Origin: Mixophyes australis
Taxonomy: Eukaryota; Chordata; Amphibia; Anura; Limnodynastidae
Assembly: GCA_036250195.1 (NCBI GenBank)
Contig: JAVHZZ010000006.1
Location: 165,808,424-165,872,423 of the forward strand
Direction of reading: 5' to 3'
Length of the DNA: 64,000 nucleotides
Under the pieces are notes generated by a model. It saw nothing but the letters and a program-made list of their open reading frames with translations. It was not told the origin of the DNA and searched no databases. Positions 12,001 to 24,000 of the stretch are shown in pieces (positions within the stretch are counted from its first letter, which is position 1; each line of letters opens with the position of its first letter). Made by a program: the position numbers and the translations under genes.

Positions 12001-15000
12001 ATGGGAACCACAGTAGTAGAAGTGGTTTGGAAACCACAGAGATAGAAGTGGTTTGGAAACCACAGGAATCAGCAGCGCTGAATACACGAGGAATACAGGA
12101 ACACCTTCAGAGACTCATGGGGAATGAGACTCCAAGATCAGGCAACGTGGTGTTGACCACAGGTGCTTAATATAGGGAGTGTTGCCTGATCTGCCAATTG
12201 AGTTAAAGGGACATACACTGAAGTATAGGAAAGGGCTGCGCATGCGCAGACCCTCAGGATGGAGGACGGCCACGGTTCCTAAATGTCCGGGAAGAAGCAC
12301 TCACGGTCCGGTGAGTGACAGTACCCCCCCTTTTAAAGGTGGGCACAGAACGCCTGGAACCGGGCTTGTCCGGATTTTTGGAATAAAACTTCTTCAAAAG
12401 GGCAGGAGCATTAAGATCTTCAGCTTTGATCCAAGAGCGCTCCTCAGGACCAAAGCCCTTCCAATGAACGAGGAAATGGAGGACTCCTCGCGAAATTTTT
12501 GCGTCTAGTACCTCAGTAATCTCGAAATCCTCCTCCTGATGAACTTGAACTGGCTGCGGAGCTGAGGGAGGAGTTGAGAAACGGTTGATAATAAGAGGTT
12601 TGAGCAAGGATACATGGAAGGCATTAGAAATCCGAAGATTCTTAGGAAGAAGAAGTTTCACACATACTGGATTGATTACTTGAATGATCCTATATGGACC
12701 AATAAAACGAGGGGCGAATTTCATGGATGGAACCTTCAAACGAATATTTTTGGTGGATAACCAGACACGATCTCCAATTTTTAGTGGTGGAATAGCCCGC
12801 CTCTTCTTATCTGCGAAAGATTTATATTTGATAGATGTCTTCTTTAAACAGGTTTTGACCTGAGACCAGATATTTTTAAAGGTCTGACAAACAGTTTCCA
12901 CCGCAGGAACTTGGGTGGGCGGGAGGGCAGGAAATTCCGGAAAAGACGGATGGTGACCGTAGACCACAAAAAATGGAGTTTTGGATGATGACTCATGGTA
13001 CATGTTGTTATGGGCGAATTCAGCCCAAGGAAGCAACTCTACCCAGTTGTCTTGATTGGCTGATGAAAACATTCTTATAAAAGTCTCAAGATCTTGATTG
13101 ACACGTTCAGTTTGTCCGTTAGATTGCGGATGGTAAGAAGATGAGAGTGCTAATCGTATGCCCAAGGTTTTACAAAGGGCTTGCCAGAATCTGGAAACGA
13201 ATTGTACTCCTCTATCTGACACAATCTCAGACGGACATCCATGGATACGGAAGATCTCTTTAATGAAATGTTCAGCCAGGATAGACGAGGAAGGCACACC
13301 AGACAGAGGGATGAAATGAGCCATCTTCGAAAATCTGTCCACCACCACCCAAATAGTGTTATGATTCTTACTAGGTGGTAAGTCAGTAACGAAATCCATA
13401 CTAATATGGGTCCATGGTTTGGACGGAATGGGTAGTGGTCGCAGCAACCCTGCTGGAGTTCTGCGGGAGGCTTTGAATTTGGGAACATAGCTCACAAGAA
13501 GCAAGGAACTCTTTGACGTCTCTCCTCATTGAAGGCCACCTGTAACTTCGAGAGAGAATCTCAAAGGTCTTGTGTTCACCGGCGTGTCCAGAAAAACGAG
13601 AGGCATGGAACCACGAAAGGATTTTCCTCCTTAGAGTAGGAGGCACGAGGGTCTTCCCAAATGGTAGCGTTTTGGTGGATGAAGCAGCCAGTGAGATACA
13701 TTTGGGGTCTAGAATGGTATGGTTGGAAACCTCTTCTATATCAGAGGACGTCACAAAGGCTCTAGATAAAGCGTCAGCTTTTTTGTTCTTGGCAGCTGGT
13801 TTGAAGGTTATTATTAATTCAAAACGGGAAAAGAAAAGAGACCATCTTGCTTGACGAGGGTTCAAGCATTGGGCAGACTGGAGATATGACAAGTTCTTAT
13901 GATCCGTGAAGATCGTCACCGGATGGCGAGCTCCCTCCAATAAGTATCTCCATTCCTCTAATGCAGCTTTGATAGCCAGTAATTCCTTGTCCCCGATAGT
14001 ATAATTCTTCTCTGCGGGCAGGAGACCCCGAGAATAGAAGGCACAAGGATGGAATTTTCTCTGTTCCGAGCGTTGGGAGAGAATAGCTCCTAAGCCCACA
14101 TTAGAGGCATCTACTTCTAGAAAGAAGGGGAGTGTCACATCAGGCTGTCGAAGGATTGGAGCCGAAGAGAAGGACTCTTTTAGTGTTTGAAAGGCTTGAA
14201 GAGCCTCAGGTGACCATTGCTTAGGATTAGCCCCTTTCCGAGTCAGGGCCACAATAGGAGATGCAATGGAAGAAAAGTCTTGAATGAAGCGTCTATAGTA
14301 ATTGGCAAAACCTAAAAAACGCTGGATAGCACGAAGAGTAGTTGGCTGGGGCCAATGTAGTACAGCATTCACCTTGTCTGGATCCATCTTCAGGCCAACT
14401 CCGGAAACTATATACCCCAAGAATGGAATCTGGGGTAATTCGAATCAACATTTTTCTAATTTACAGAACAATGAATTTTTCCGTAGCCTGGAGAGGACTT
14501 CTGCCACATGTTGGTGGTGAGAAGGCAGGTCCTGTGAAAAGATCAATATGTCGTCCAGGTAGACGACGACACATACATATAATAAGTCCCGAAAGATCTC
14601 ATTGATGAAGCCTTGAAAAACAGCGGGGGCATTACACAGCCCGAAAGGCATTACCAGATATTCGTAATGCCCGTCTCTGGTGTTAAACGCTGTCTTCCAT
14701 TCGTCACCGGAACGGATTCTGATTAAATTGTAGGCACCACGAAGATCCAACTTAGTAAAGATACGGGCTCCCTTGATGCGATCGAATAGCTCAGTGATCA
14801 GCGGAATGGGATACCGATTCTTGATAGTAATGGCATTGAGTCCACGAAAATCTATGCAAGGGCGTAATGATCCATCCTTCTTTTTGACGAAGAAGAACCC
14901 AGCTCCAGCGGGAGAGGTGGAAGGTCGAATAAACCCACGCTGGAGGTTCTCCTGTATATACTCAGATGTAGCTTGAGTTTCAGGTAACGAGAGTGGATAG

Positions 15001-18000
15001 ACCCGGCCCCTGGGAGGAGTCTTGCCAGGAAGAAGGTCGAGCGGACAATCCCAAGAACGATGAGGAGGAAGACGTTCAGACTGAGCTTTATCAAAAACAT
15101 CAGTAAATGAAGCATATTGAGGAGGGAGTCCCGGTGAGGTAGATGAGATGGAAGATTGCTGTACTTTGAGAGGAATGACTTGGGAAAGGCAACGATGGTG
15201 ACATTCAGACCCCCAAGACGTGACTTGAGGGGTGCGCCAGTCAATCTGGGGAGAGTGACACTGAAGCCATGGAAGGCCTAAGACAATCGGACTTGTCGTA
15301 ACAGGAAGGATTAAAAACGATATTTCTTCATGATGCAGGGCACCAATCTGAAGGGTTACTGGAGACGTACTCTGGGTGATGAGACCGTTGATGAGACGTG
15401 ATCCATCTATAGCCGTCACAGTAATGGGTGTTTTTAAGGTAATCACTGGTAGAGACCATTGATTTACTAATGATTTGGAAATAAAATTTCCTGCTGCTCC
15501 GGAAACAATCAATGCCTGTGACTCAAAGGTTTTGGTAGCACAGGAAATCGTAACATCAAAGGCGCAGACTTTAGATTTCATGGAAGATGGAGAGGACTCC
15601 AGGGACCCTAACTTCACCTCTCCAGAACTAGTTAGGGCCTGGCATTTCCCGATCTCTTAGGGCACGAGCTGAGAATATGAGTGGAATCAGCACAATAGAT
15701 ACAGAGTCTATTCTTTACTCTTCGTTTCCTCTCCTCTGAAGATAATTTGGAACGTCCTATCTCCATGGGAATCACAGAGGGTGAAACTGGACGAAATTGA
15801 GGGTTAGAACGAAGAGGTGCTTTAGCTGAAGTTGTTTTCTCAGCCTCTCTTTCACGAAATCTCATATCAACACGATGGCATAGAGAGATCAAATCTTCAA
15901 GTGACGAAGGAAGCTCTTGAGTAGTCAGTGCATCTTTAATTTTATCGGAAAGCCCCTGCCAGAAGGCGGCAACTAGGGCTTCAGTGTTCCACTGAAGTTC
16001 AGAGGCTAAGATCCTAAATTGAATGACGTACTGGCCTACTGTATGAGATCCTTGTCGCAGACGGAGGATGCTGGAAGCAGCGGAGGTCACACGACCTGGT
16101 TCATCGAACACACTTCGGAATGTGGAAATGAATTTGGCACTATCTTGTAATATTGGATCGTTTCTTTCCCACAGAGGGGAGGCCCAAGCCAGGGCTTGTC
16201 CTGAAAACAAAGAGATAAGATAGGCCACTCTGGAACGATGGGTAGAAAAATTTTGAGGTTGGAGCTCAAAATGGACTGAACATTGGTTAAGGAAACCCCT
16301 ACAAGTTTTGGGGTCTCCATCGTACTTTGACGGAGTAGGCAGGTGAAGCGTGGAAGCTGTAGACACCTGGGATGGCACTGGGGAAACGGAGGAAAGCACA
16401 GGAGCCTCAGTAGTAGCTGTCACAGTCTGTCCAGATGTTCCTTGGGAGGTTAATGACTGATAACACTGAAGTAACAGCTGTTGGCGGGCATCCTGTTGCT
16501 CCACACGGCTGACCAGATGCTGCAGCATCTCTTTGGCGGTAGGTTCCGTATCTGGGTCTGTCATGGCCTGATCTTACTGTCACGGGCACTAGGAGTCTTT
16601 ACCCAGGGATCACCAGGTGGTAGGCTTACCAGAGCAATGTAGATGGTAATAGGGTACTCTGGTAGCTGGGTGATCACGGAACAGGAAATGGTAGATGATG
16701 AGATGCTCAGGAAAGTCTATGACTAGCAGCACTGGTAATATGGAGGTAATAATACACGAGGAACTGTATGGACAAGGGCACGTGAAGGTAGTCAGTGGTC
16801 TGCGATAGCAAGTTGTACCACTGCTATAGTGAGGAGGAATGTCCAACAGAAACAAGGAGGTGATGAGAGTCAGCGGTCTGCGGATAGCAAGTTGTACCGC
16901 TGTCTGAGTGAAGGAATGGAATCCAAGTGGAGGTATCCGGGTAGTCAGTGGCCTGCGGTAGCAAGTTGTACCACTGCTATGTGAGAGGATACTGGAACAG
17001 GTGATACAGGAAACAGGGATCAGTGGTCTGTCATCAGCAAGTTGTACCACTGAATATATATGTGAGGAGGTGCACGGGGAGAGACTGCAACACAGGATAT
17101 ACACGGGCACCTTATACACGATCCACAGTAATATGCACAATATATATAAATGACTGAACAGGTCTGCAAATATAGAAAGTCTCTTGAAGTAATCCAGCAC
17201 AAGATAACACAGTCAATGATGGCAATAGACTCAGCGGATAGCAGACTCCAGAGGAGAACCAACACAGTCCAGCAAGATATGCAATACACCAGCACAGTCA
17301 ATGAGAAGTATGCATACCGTGGTTCAGAAGCAGGCAGTCAGATAGGAGTGCAGCGATACCTGAGCGGCAGGAGGCCGGCTGGATGAGAAGTCCCTGGATG
17401 GATGAGGCAGCGGTCTAGTAGGTGCAGCGCACAGGTAAGTAGACCAACAGGGACACGAATCCACAGGACTCAGTAACACGTGGAACTGGACTCATGGAGG
17501 ACCCAGGAGAATGGAGATGATCCAGCAGAGGAGTAGTTGATGAGATACGAATCCAATGCTGACAGGAGGGTAGAGACCAGCGGGACACGTGAAGGCGTGG
17601 AGAGCGGATCAGCAGTAGATGGACGATAGCGCTGACAGCAGCAGCAGGACTCTGCGGGCACACGGGGGTAACCAGTAGCAACCAATAGGTGCCAGTAGCG
17701 ATGGAACACGGGAGAGCAGAGTAGACCAGGAGCTGTTGATCACGGAGAGTAGCGGATGGCAATGAGGGCAGCAGTCTCGAGGAAACACAGGAGAGCTGAG
17801 ATGAGACTGCAGTGCACAGGGGCAGCGGATAGGAATCAGCTAACAGTCACGATGATGAACACAGGCGAGTTGCAAGCTGGAGACTGTAGTGCACGGAGGC
17901 AGCGGATAGGAATCAGCTAACAGTCACGATGATGAACACAGGCGAGTTGCAAGCTGGAGACTGTAGTGCACGGAGGCAGCGGATAGGAATCAGCTAACAG

Positions 18001-21000
18001 TCACGATGATGAACACAGGCGAGTTGCAAGCTGGAGACTGTAGTGCACGGAGGCAGCGGATAGGAATCAGCTCACCGACTTGATGATGAACAGGTGAGTG
18101 GATGTGAAGTAAAGGCTGGAGTGCACGGAGGCAGCGGATAGGAATCAGCAAACAGTCACAATGATATATAATAGCGTTGGAGTGGTTTAGAAGACTGTAG
18201 TGCACGGAGGCAGCGGATAGGAATCAGCAAACAGTCACGATGATACAGTTGATGGTAGAAGTGGTATGGGAACCACAGTAGTAGAAGTGGTTTGGAAACC
18301 ACAGAGATAGAAGTGGTTTGGAAACCACAGGAATCAGCAGCGCTGAATACACGAGGAATACAGGAACACCTTCAGAGACTCATGGGGAATGAGACTCCAA
18401 GATCAGGCAACGTGGTGTTGACCACAGGTGCTTAATATAGGGAGTGTTGCCTGATCTGCCAATTGAGTTAAAGGGACATACACTGAAGTATAGGAAAGGG
18501 CTGCGCATGCGCAGACCCTCAGGATGGAGGACGGCCACGGTTCCTAAATGTCCGGGAAGAAGCACTCACGGTCCGGTGAGTGACAGAATACCTTCAATAT
18601 TACATTGTTATGATCCCATTAAAGCTCAGTCTTGCCTCTCAGTTAAAATTTGGGATTCTTCCAATTACCATGTCAAAAATAGACCCAAAGTAGCTTATGC
18701 AATTGAATCAGGAACATTTAGAATTCTCCTAATTTTTATTGCTTTGAATCAATAACTCTGTGCCCTTCTTACAAAATAAGGATTTTTTTAGGCCATATAT
18801 ATATATATAAATATATACTTTAATTTTGATGATTTTGTAATATAGTCCTGTATTCAGTGCATTCCTGGTTTAAGGGGCAGAAGGCTAGAGTCTTGCACAA
18901 CTGAAACTTGATCACTTGTTGTGTAGGTGGCTTTATTTAGATACTTTCAATAGAAAAATTAATGTACTGTTCAGTGAAAATGCTAAGTTTTTAAGTATCT
19001 ATATTTTTTGTCTAGTTTTCGATAACATTTGTTTTGATACCTGCAGAAACAGATGAACCCCCAAATGCATTCATGGAAATGCTTGGCTCCTTGGTGAGAG
19101 GTACACTGGTGAAGTACTGGATTTACTTTTGCGGAGCTATGTTTTTTGTCGTCAGTTTCAGTGGCAAAGTTGTGGTGTACAAGATCCTCTACATTGTGCT
19201 GTTCCTATTTTGTGTGTCTTTGTACAAGGTGAGCCAGGTATAGTATAATTGTAAAGCTGAGCATTTGATTATAACACACACATGTGCATTCACAATGCAG
19301 TCACTGTATTCTAAGGCTTGGTCCATTGAAAATCTCTGTTCCCATTACGTTAAGCAGAGAGGCTGATTTTTGGCCTGGACTGAGTGTTTTCCTTCCATAG
19401 GGCATTTGGTTCTCTTTAAACTGATAACAACCACCTGCAGTAGAATCCACAATGGGCAAAATATGGTCACTGTGTAATCCAGAAGAGGCAGAAGCAGGCT
19501 GGGCTGGGGGACAGCCCCTAGACCGGTCCCTTTGTGAGTTATCTTGGGCTGGATGACTGGGCCACCTGCATTTTTTTCCTGTAAAATGTTCCTAATAGGC
19601 TGCTGATTCGAGTCTTGCCCCCCAGGCTAAACTTTTCCAGCCCTCACCTGATAGGAGGCTGTACATGTGGAGACAGACTGTCATTGAAGCCTGAGATTCC
19701 AGAGACTGCCAGGAACATGATCACTCCTGAACAGCATTCAATAAAACACTATGCAGCATTGTTAATATTTTACTTCTGCATATTGAATGTCAATCTGACC
19801 ACTGAATAAGAGCTACTGTGTCTGACATGACCCAGATTACCTCTTATTAGTGAAAAAAATGCCTAATATATCAGCTTGAAAGTAGTAGTGTAAATGAGTA
19901 GCAAATGAGTCATGGGACGTCCTTTGTGATATCTAATGCTCATGAGATGCCAGTGAGTAGGGTGCTGTGGTAGGAATATCAGGGTTCCCAGATCTTTTGG
20001 AAATGTTTAACTTTATTGTTTTGAACACTAGAATTAAACTTCATTTTGGAGACAAACCAGATGTTATTAATGGTTTCTTGCTGTGTGGGAGGATTAGGTT
20101 TCTTACAGATGCTTGCAATTTGATGCTTTGCAAAGCAGTATATATGTAGTATGAGTGTATCTAAATGTTTGTCTATGTGTGGTATAGGGGCTCAAAGTAG
20201 TAAGTTAGTTGGGGGTCAGGCTAAGAGACAGCTCTGTGATGTTGGCAATAACAGTTTTTATTGTGTTCCAAAATGGGTTCGGTGGTAGTAGTCATTTCTG
20301 CAGAACTGACAATGCCGACAGAAGTGACAATGACAAAAAAAATAATAATTGCTATAAAAACGACATACTATGTAACAGACATCCAGGATTTCGGCCTGCT
20401 TTAATGACCTCCACATTGAAACTTTCCAAACGTGTACAATAAGAAATGACGTCACTTGTCATGGACCCAGTGAAACGGCGCTTTTAAAGCGGTAATGTTG
20501 GGACCCACCGCCTGTATAATGTAATCCAGACGGTGGGTCCCAACATTGCCGCTTTAATTGGGTTAACTGCTTAAGTGATGTTTGTCTGAGCATTAGACAA
20601 AGTGACAAATTTGGAGGTATTGATAAAAAATGTTATGGGGTAGTTGGGTTTTTTCTTGTAGCTCCGCAAATAAGATGGGCACGAACTGTCCTGCTATGTG
20701 ACGTAGACGAGTGTTCCCAACCACCCTTTACTCAGAGGCCATAGATTCAATTTTGCTAGATGGGTATAGGGGGTGAACACAATTGGAAGAAAGGGGTGAG
20801 GGTTGAACTGACAGGCAAAAACTTCTGTTAAGACTGTCCCAGATGGATAACACTAAGTTCACGGATGGGACAGTTAGAGCTTTTTTTGGTCTCTGTTGTT
20901 TTCTTAAGCCAGGAAATGAATCCCAGTGAGCACTTGCCAACTAACTCATTCTCCAGGTCGACACAGCGTTTAATGTTTGGGTCAATATGCCAAACCATGA

Positions 21001-24000
21001 ATTTACTAAGGTGTGTAGCATTATAGCATTTGAGGAACATGGGTATTGCCAATCCACCTGCTACAGAAGACCTGGCCAAGTGGACCATCCACATATGAGG
21101 TTTCTTATAGTTACAAAGTTGTTGCATACTGTCTGATGTCTGTAAATTGCCCCATTCGGCAGAGCCACAGGCAAAGTTTGAAATGGTTAGGGAACTATGA
21201 GGAGGAAATTCATTTTTATTGTGTTTATTCTACCTGAGAGAGGTCTCAATTATATTCTGGAATAAAGATGGGAAGTTTGCTTTATAGAGCTGTTTAGGAT
21301 TTAGTTATGATGATGCCTGTATTCACTCGAGTCGAGCTTCCACTAGTTTAATTTATGAAGCTTTATGAAGTGGTCAGGTAGGTGAATGGATCTGACTTGT
21401 TATTGTTCACTTTATATCATGAGACCATGCCAAACTCTGGCAATTCCTTAAATAAGTTGGGCAAAGAAGTAATGGGTTTAGTAAGGGAAAGGAGGACATT
21501 GTCAGCAAATACAGCTTGTCATGTGTTGTTGGTAGTTATACCTGAGATGTCAAGATTAGATCTGATTATGTTGGCCACAGGTTCAATAATAAGTATAAAC
21601 ATTAGCATGAAAATTGGGTACCCCTACCATTGGCGAGGCTAGAAGGGCTTGACATCAAGCCATTGCTGAAAAATGAGGGATTACAGAAGAGGGCGCTAAT
21701 ACCTTGCAGAAAGCATTTTCTGATTTTTAACAGTCGGCCAACTGAAATTATATGTGCAAGTATCATTTTAACTTTTAACTTTCAAACATAACCAAGACAT
21801 GGCTATTCAAAAGGGCTGACTAGGGTGCAAAGCTTTTGGAGTGAGGCTCAAGATTTTTTGGGTGCAAAATCGTGACAGAGAGCGGTATAAACTTAAATTA
21901 ATTTTAAAATTTGAGAGAATAGTTGTTCTCCAAAGTAAAAAGAAAACATGAAAGAAAAACGTAATAAGGTTTTTATCTTGACATATTCCCATGGTAAAAG
22001 CTGAAGACAAGGAGTCATCCTTGGGCAGACGCTTCAGGAAAGTGAGTAGTAGAGACACTCTATCGTCACGCTTATTAACACTCATTCACAAATCCATTCT
22101 GCTATACTATTCTGATTGTAATAAAAAATAAATAAAGATAAAGATTGCTTCATGTAAACTGAACCTTAATTTAGCATAGGTGGAAAGTATCATGCCTCAA
22201 GCTGGTGGGGCTTAATCCAAAAGTCATGTCTCTGTACCTTATATACTACTGAAAAAAATGATTTAATGGTAAGTGAATTATTCAATTTTTTCTAACTGAT
22301 TCCAGCTAAGGAAACCATCTGCTTGGACCCTGTTGTTACCTTATTGTAGCAAAAGGACTTCCACCTGGAAGAAAATATCTTAATGACCATCCTGTCAAGG
22401 GCTTAATTCATTGCCTTTCCCTTATTAAGTATACTGTTCTTGCAACCTGCTAGTAAGTGTACATTACCTCTACCACAGCATTGGCCATTGTTCATCTCAG
22501 TCTTACTTGGTATTCTAATGCTCATAAATATTTGTGAAAATGGTAAGGTGTATTATTATATTATATTTACTGTTCTTAATTGTATGGCCCATGTATAACT
22601 TTGATCTATGTAGTGACACAGGAAATATTTTTATGTATATCCAATACTATCATGGATTAATTTGCAGATTCATTATGAGTGGTGGAGAAAAATACTGAAG
22701 TATTTCTGGATCACAGTGGTTTCCTACTCAATGGTGGTTCTAATTGCCGTCTATGTCTATCAGTTCAAGACCATTTCTGGCTTTTTCCTTCAGATTCTGG
22801 GCATGTCAGAAGAAGGGTGAGAAACACTTAGGTATTTTACCAAACATAGTTTGACATGTTGACTAGAATAATTTTGAACAGTGTTGCAACTTAAATAGGT
22901 AGAGACAATTATGGGGTATCAGTAAGGGTGTAACTAACATAAGTGCAGGGGGCACAGCTGCTATGGGGCCCACAGATAGTGGGACTTGCCTTCCTTGTTT
23001 ATGTCATTGGGCATTACATGGAGACCTTATGGAAGTATAGTTCACAATTAGCGGACACTGGGAAGACATGTTACATCCAATTGTCAGGGATGCTTCTTAG
23101 ATCCCTGGTTGATTTATGATAAAAAGACAGATCCCAACTTTATACAGAATCCTGGACAGCAATAGCAGTATTTATTGTATTATTTGCTTTACCAATTAAT
23201 TACCAGATATTGTGTTGAAGAACAAAGATTGTAATACAGATGTTGTGACATGTGAAATACAAGATAATTGAGAAACATAATTTACATTAACTCTGCTCCA
23301 TATGTATAGCATTGAAATGAGATAGTTGTGAGTGTCCCCATTGCTTGCGTAATGGAGGTATACATTTTATCAGTGTAACCAATATTTATGACATTGCAGG
23401 GTTTGTTTCACACGTTCAGTGATGCCATTGGATCCTAGTAAACCAAATAGCTCTATTGTTTATAAGAGCAGGTGTACTTTGACTGATAGTAGCTTATTAA
23501 TTATAGTGAGCAAATAGTGACCTTTTCTTCTCTTTCTTAATATATACAGCTTGAGAGACCTGGGCTTGGAGCAGTACAGCACTGTGGAGCTGTTTGCTGG
23601 TATACTGCTCCCCTCCTCCTTCCTGCTGGCCTGTATTCTACAGCTCTACTACTTTAATGATGACTTCTTGAAGCTGACAGACCTCAACAATATTCTGATT
23701 AATGAAGGAGGCATTTATGACAGGTCTGTATAAGGAAGGTATGGGTCTATGGCATGCTCCTGAGTGGTGACTGCTATAAAATAATTAAAGAATTTTCATA
23801 TTGTAGCATATGTATATATTTGTATATGTTTCTTTCTGTAAACAGGAAGAAAAAATTGGAGAACCGTGTCCTCCTTCTGTCCAACATGTGAGTAAAAGCA
23901 TACATAAATATATATATCTTTCACACTTGAAAAATAAAAATAAAATACTGAATTATAATTTAAGCGCAGTAAACTGGTGATTGTTGATGTAATCACTTTA

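Larger units (their letters stand above)
10313..12320 (-). repeat. Gypsy LTR (3' LTR in element sense)
   Basis: TGTCACGGGC to GTGAGTGACA. Contains four hairpin repeats (10528-10787), a 77-bp tandem repeat (11557-12000) and short inverted units GTGGTTTGGAAACCAC (11995-12064). The open frames within it, such as the 196-codon one, occur in both LTRs and have no family match. Differences from the other LTR seen at 10557, 10687 and 11444. Confidence 0.97.
10313..18585 (-). mobile_element. Full-length sushi-like Ty3/gypsy chromodomain retrotransposon
   Basis: Two LTRs of 2008 bp (TG...CA) flank gag and pol on the minus strand. The 5-bp duplication GAATA sits at 10308-10312 and 18586-18590, proving an intact insertion. 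Gene order is gag, protease, RT, RNase H, integrase, chromodomain, as in vertebrate sushi-type chromoviruses. I count three transitions between the LTRs, so it is young. It is nevertheless disabled: the protease catalytic Asp is Val, there is a UGA in RT at 14445-14447, and a frameshift in the integrase zinc finger near 13480-13500. It lies in a Piezo intron, antisense to the gene. Confidence 0.97.

Noticed and set aside
23724..23745. Alternative donor for exon 7 at the later GTATGG
   Set aside because: Reading on to it passes a stop codon, and the phase into exon 8 would be lost.
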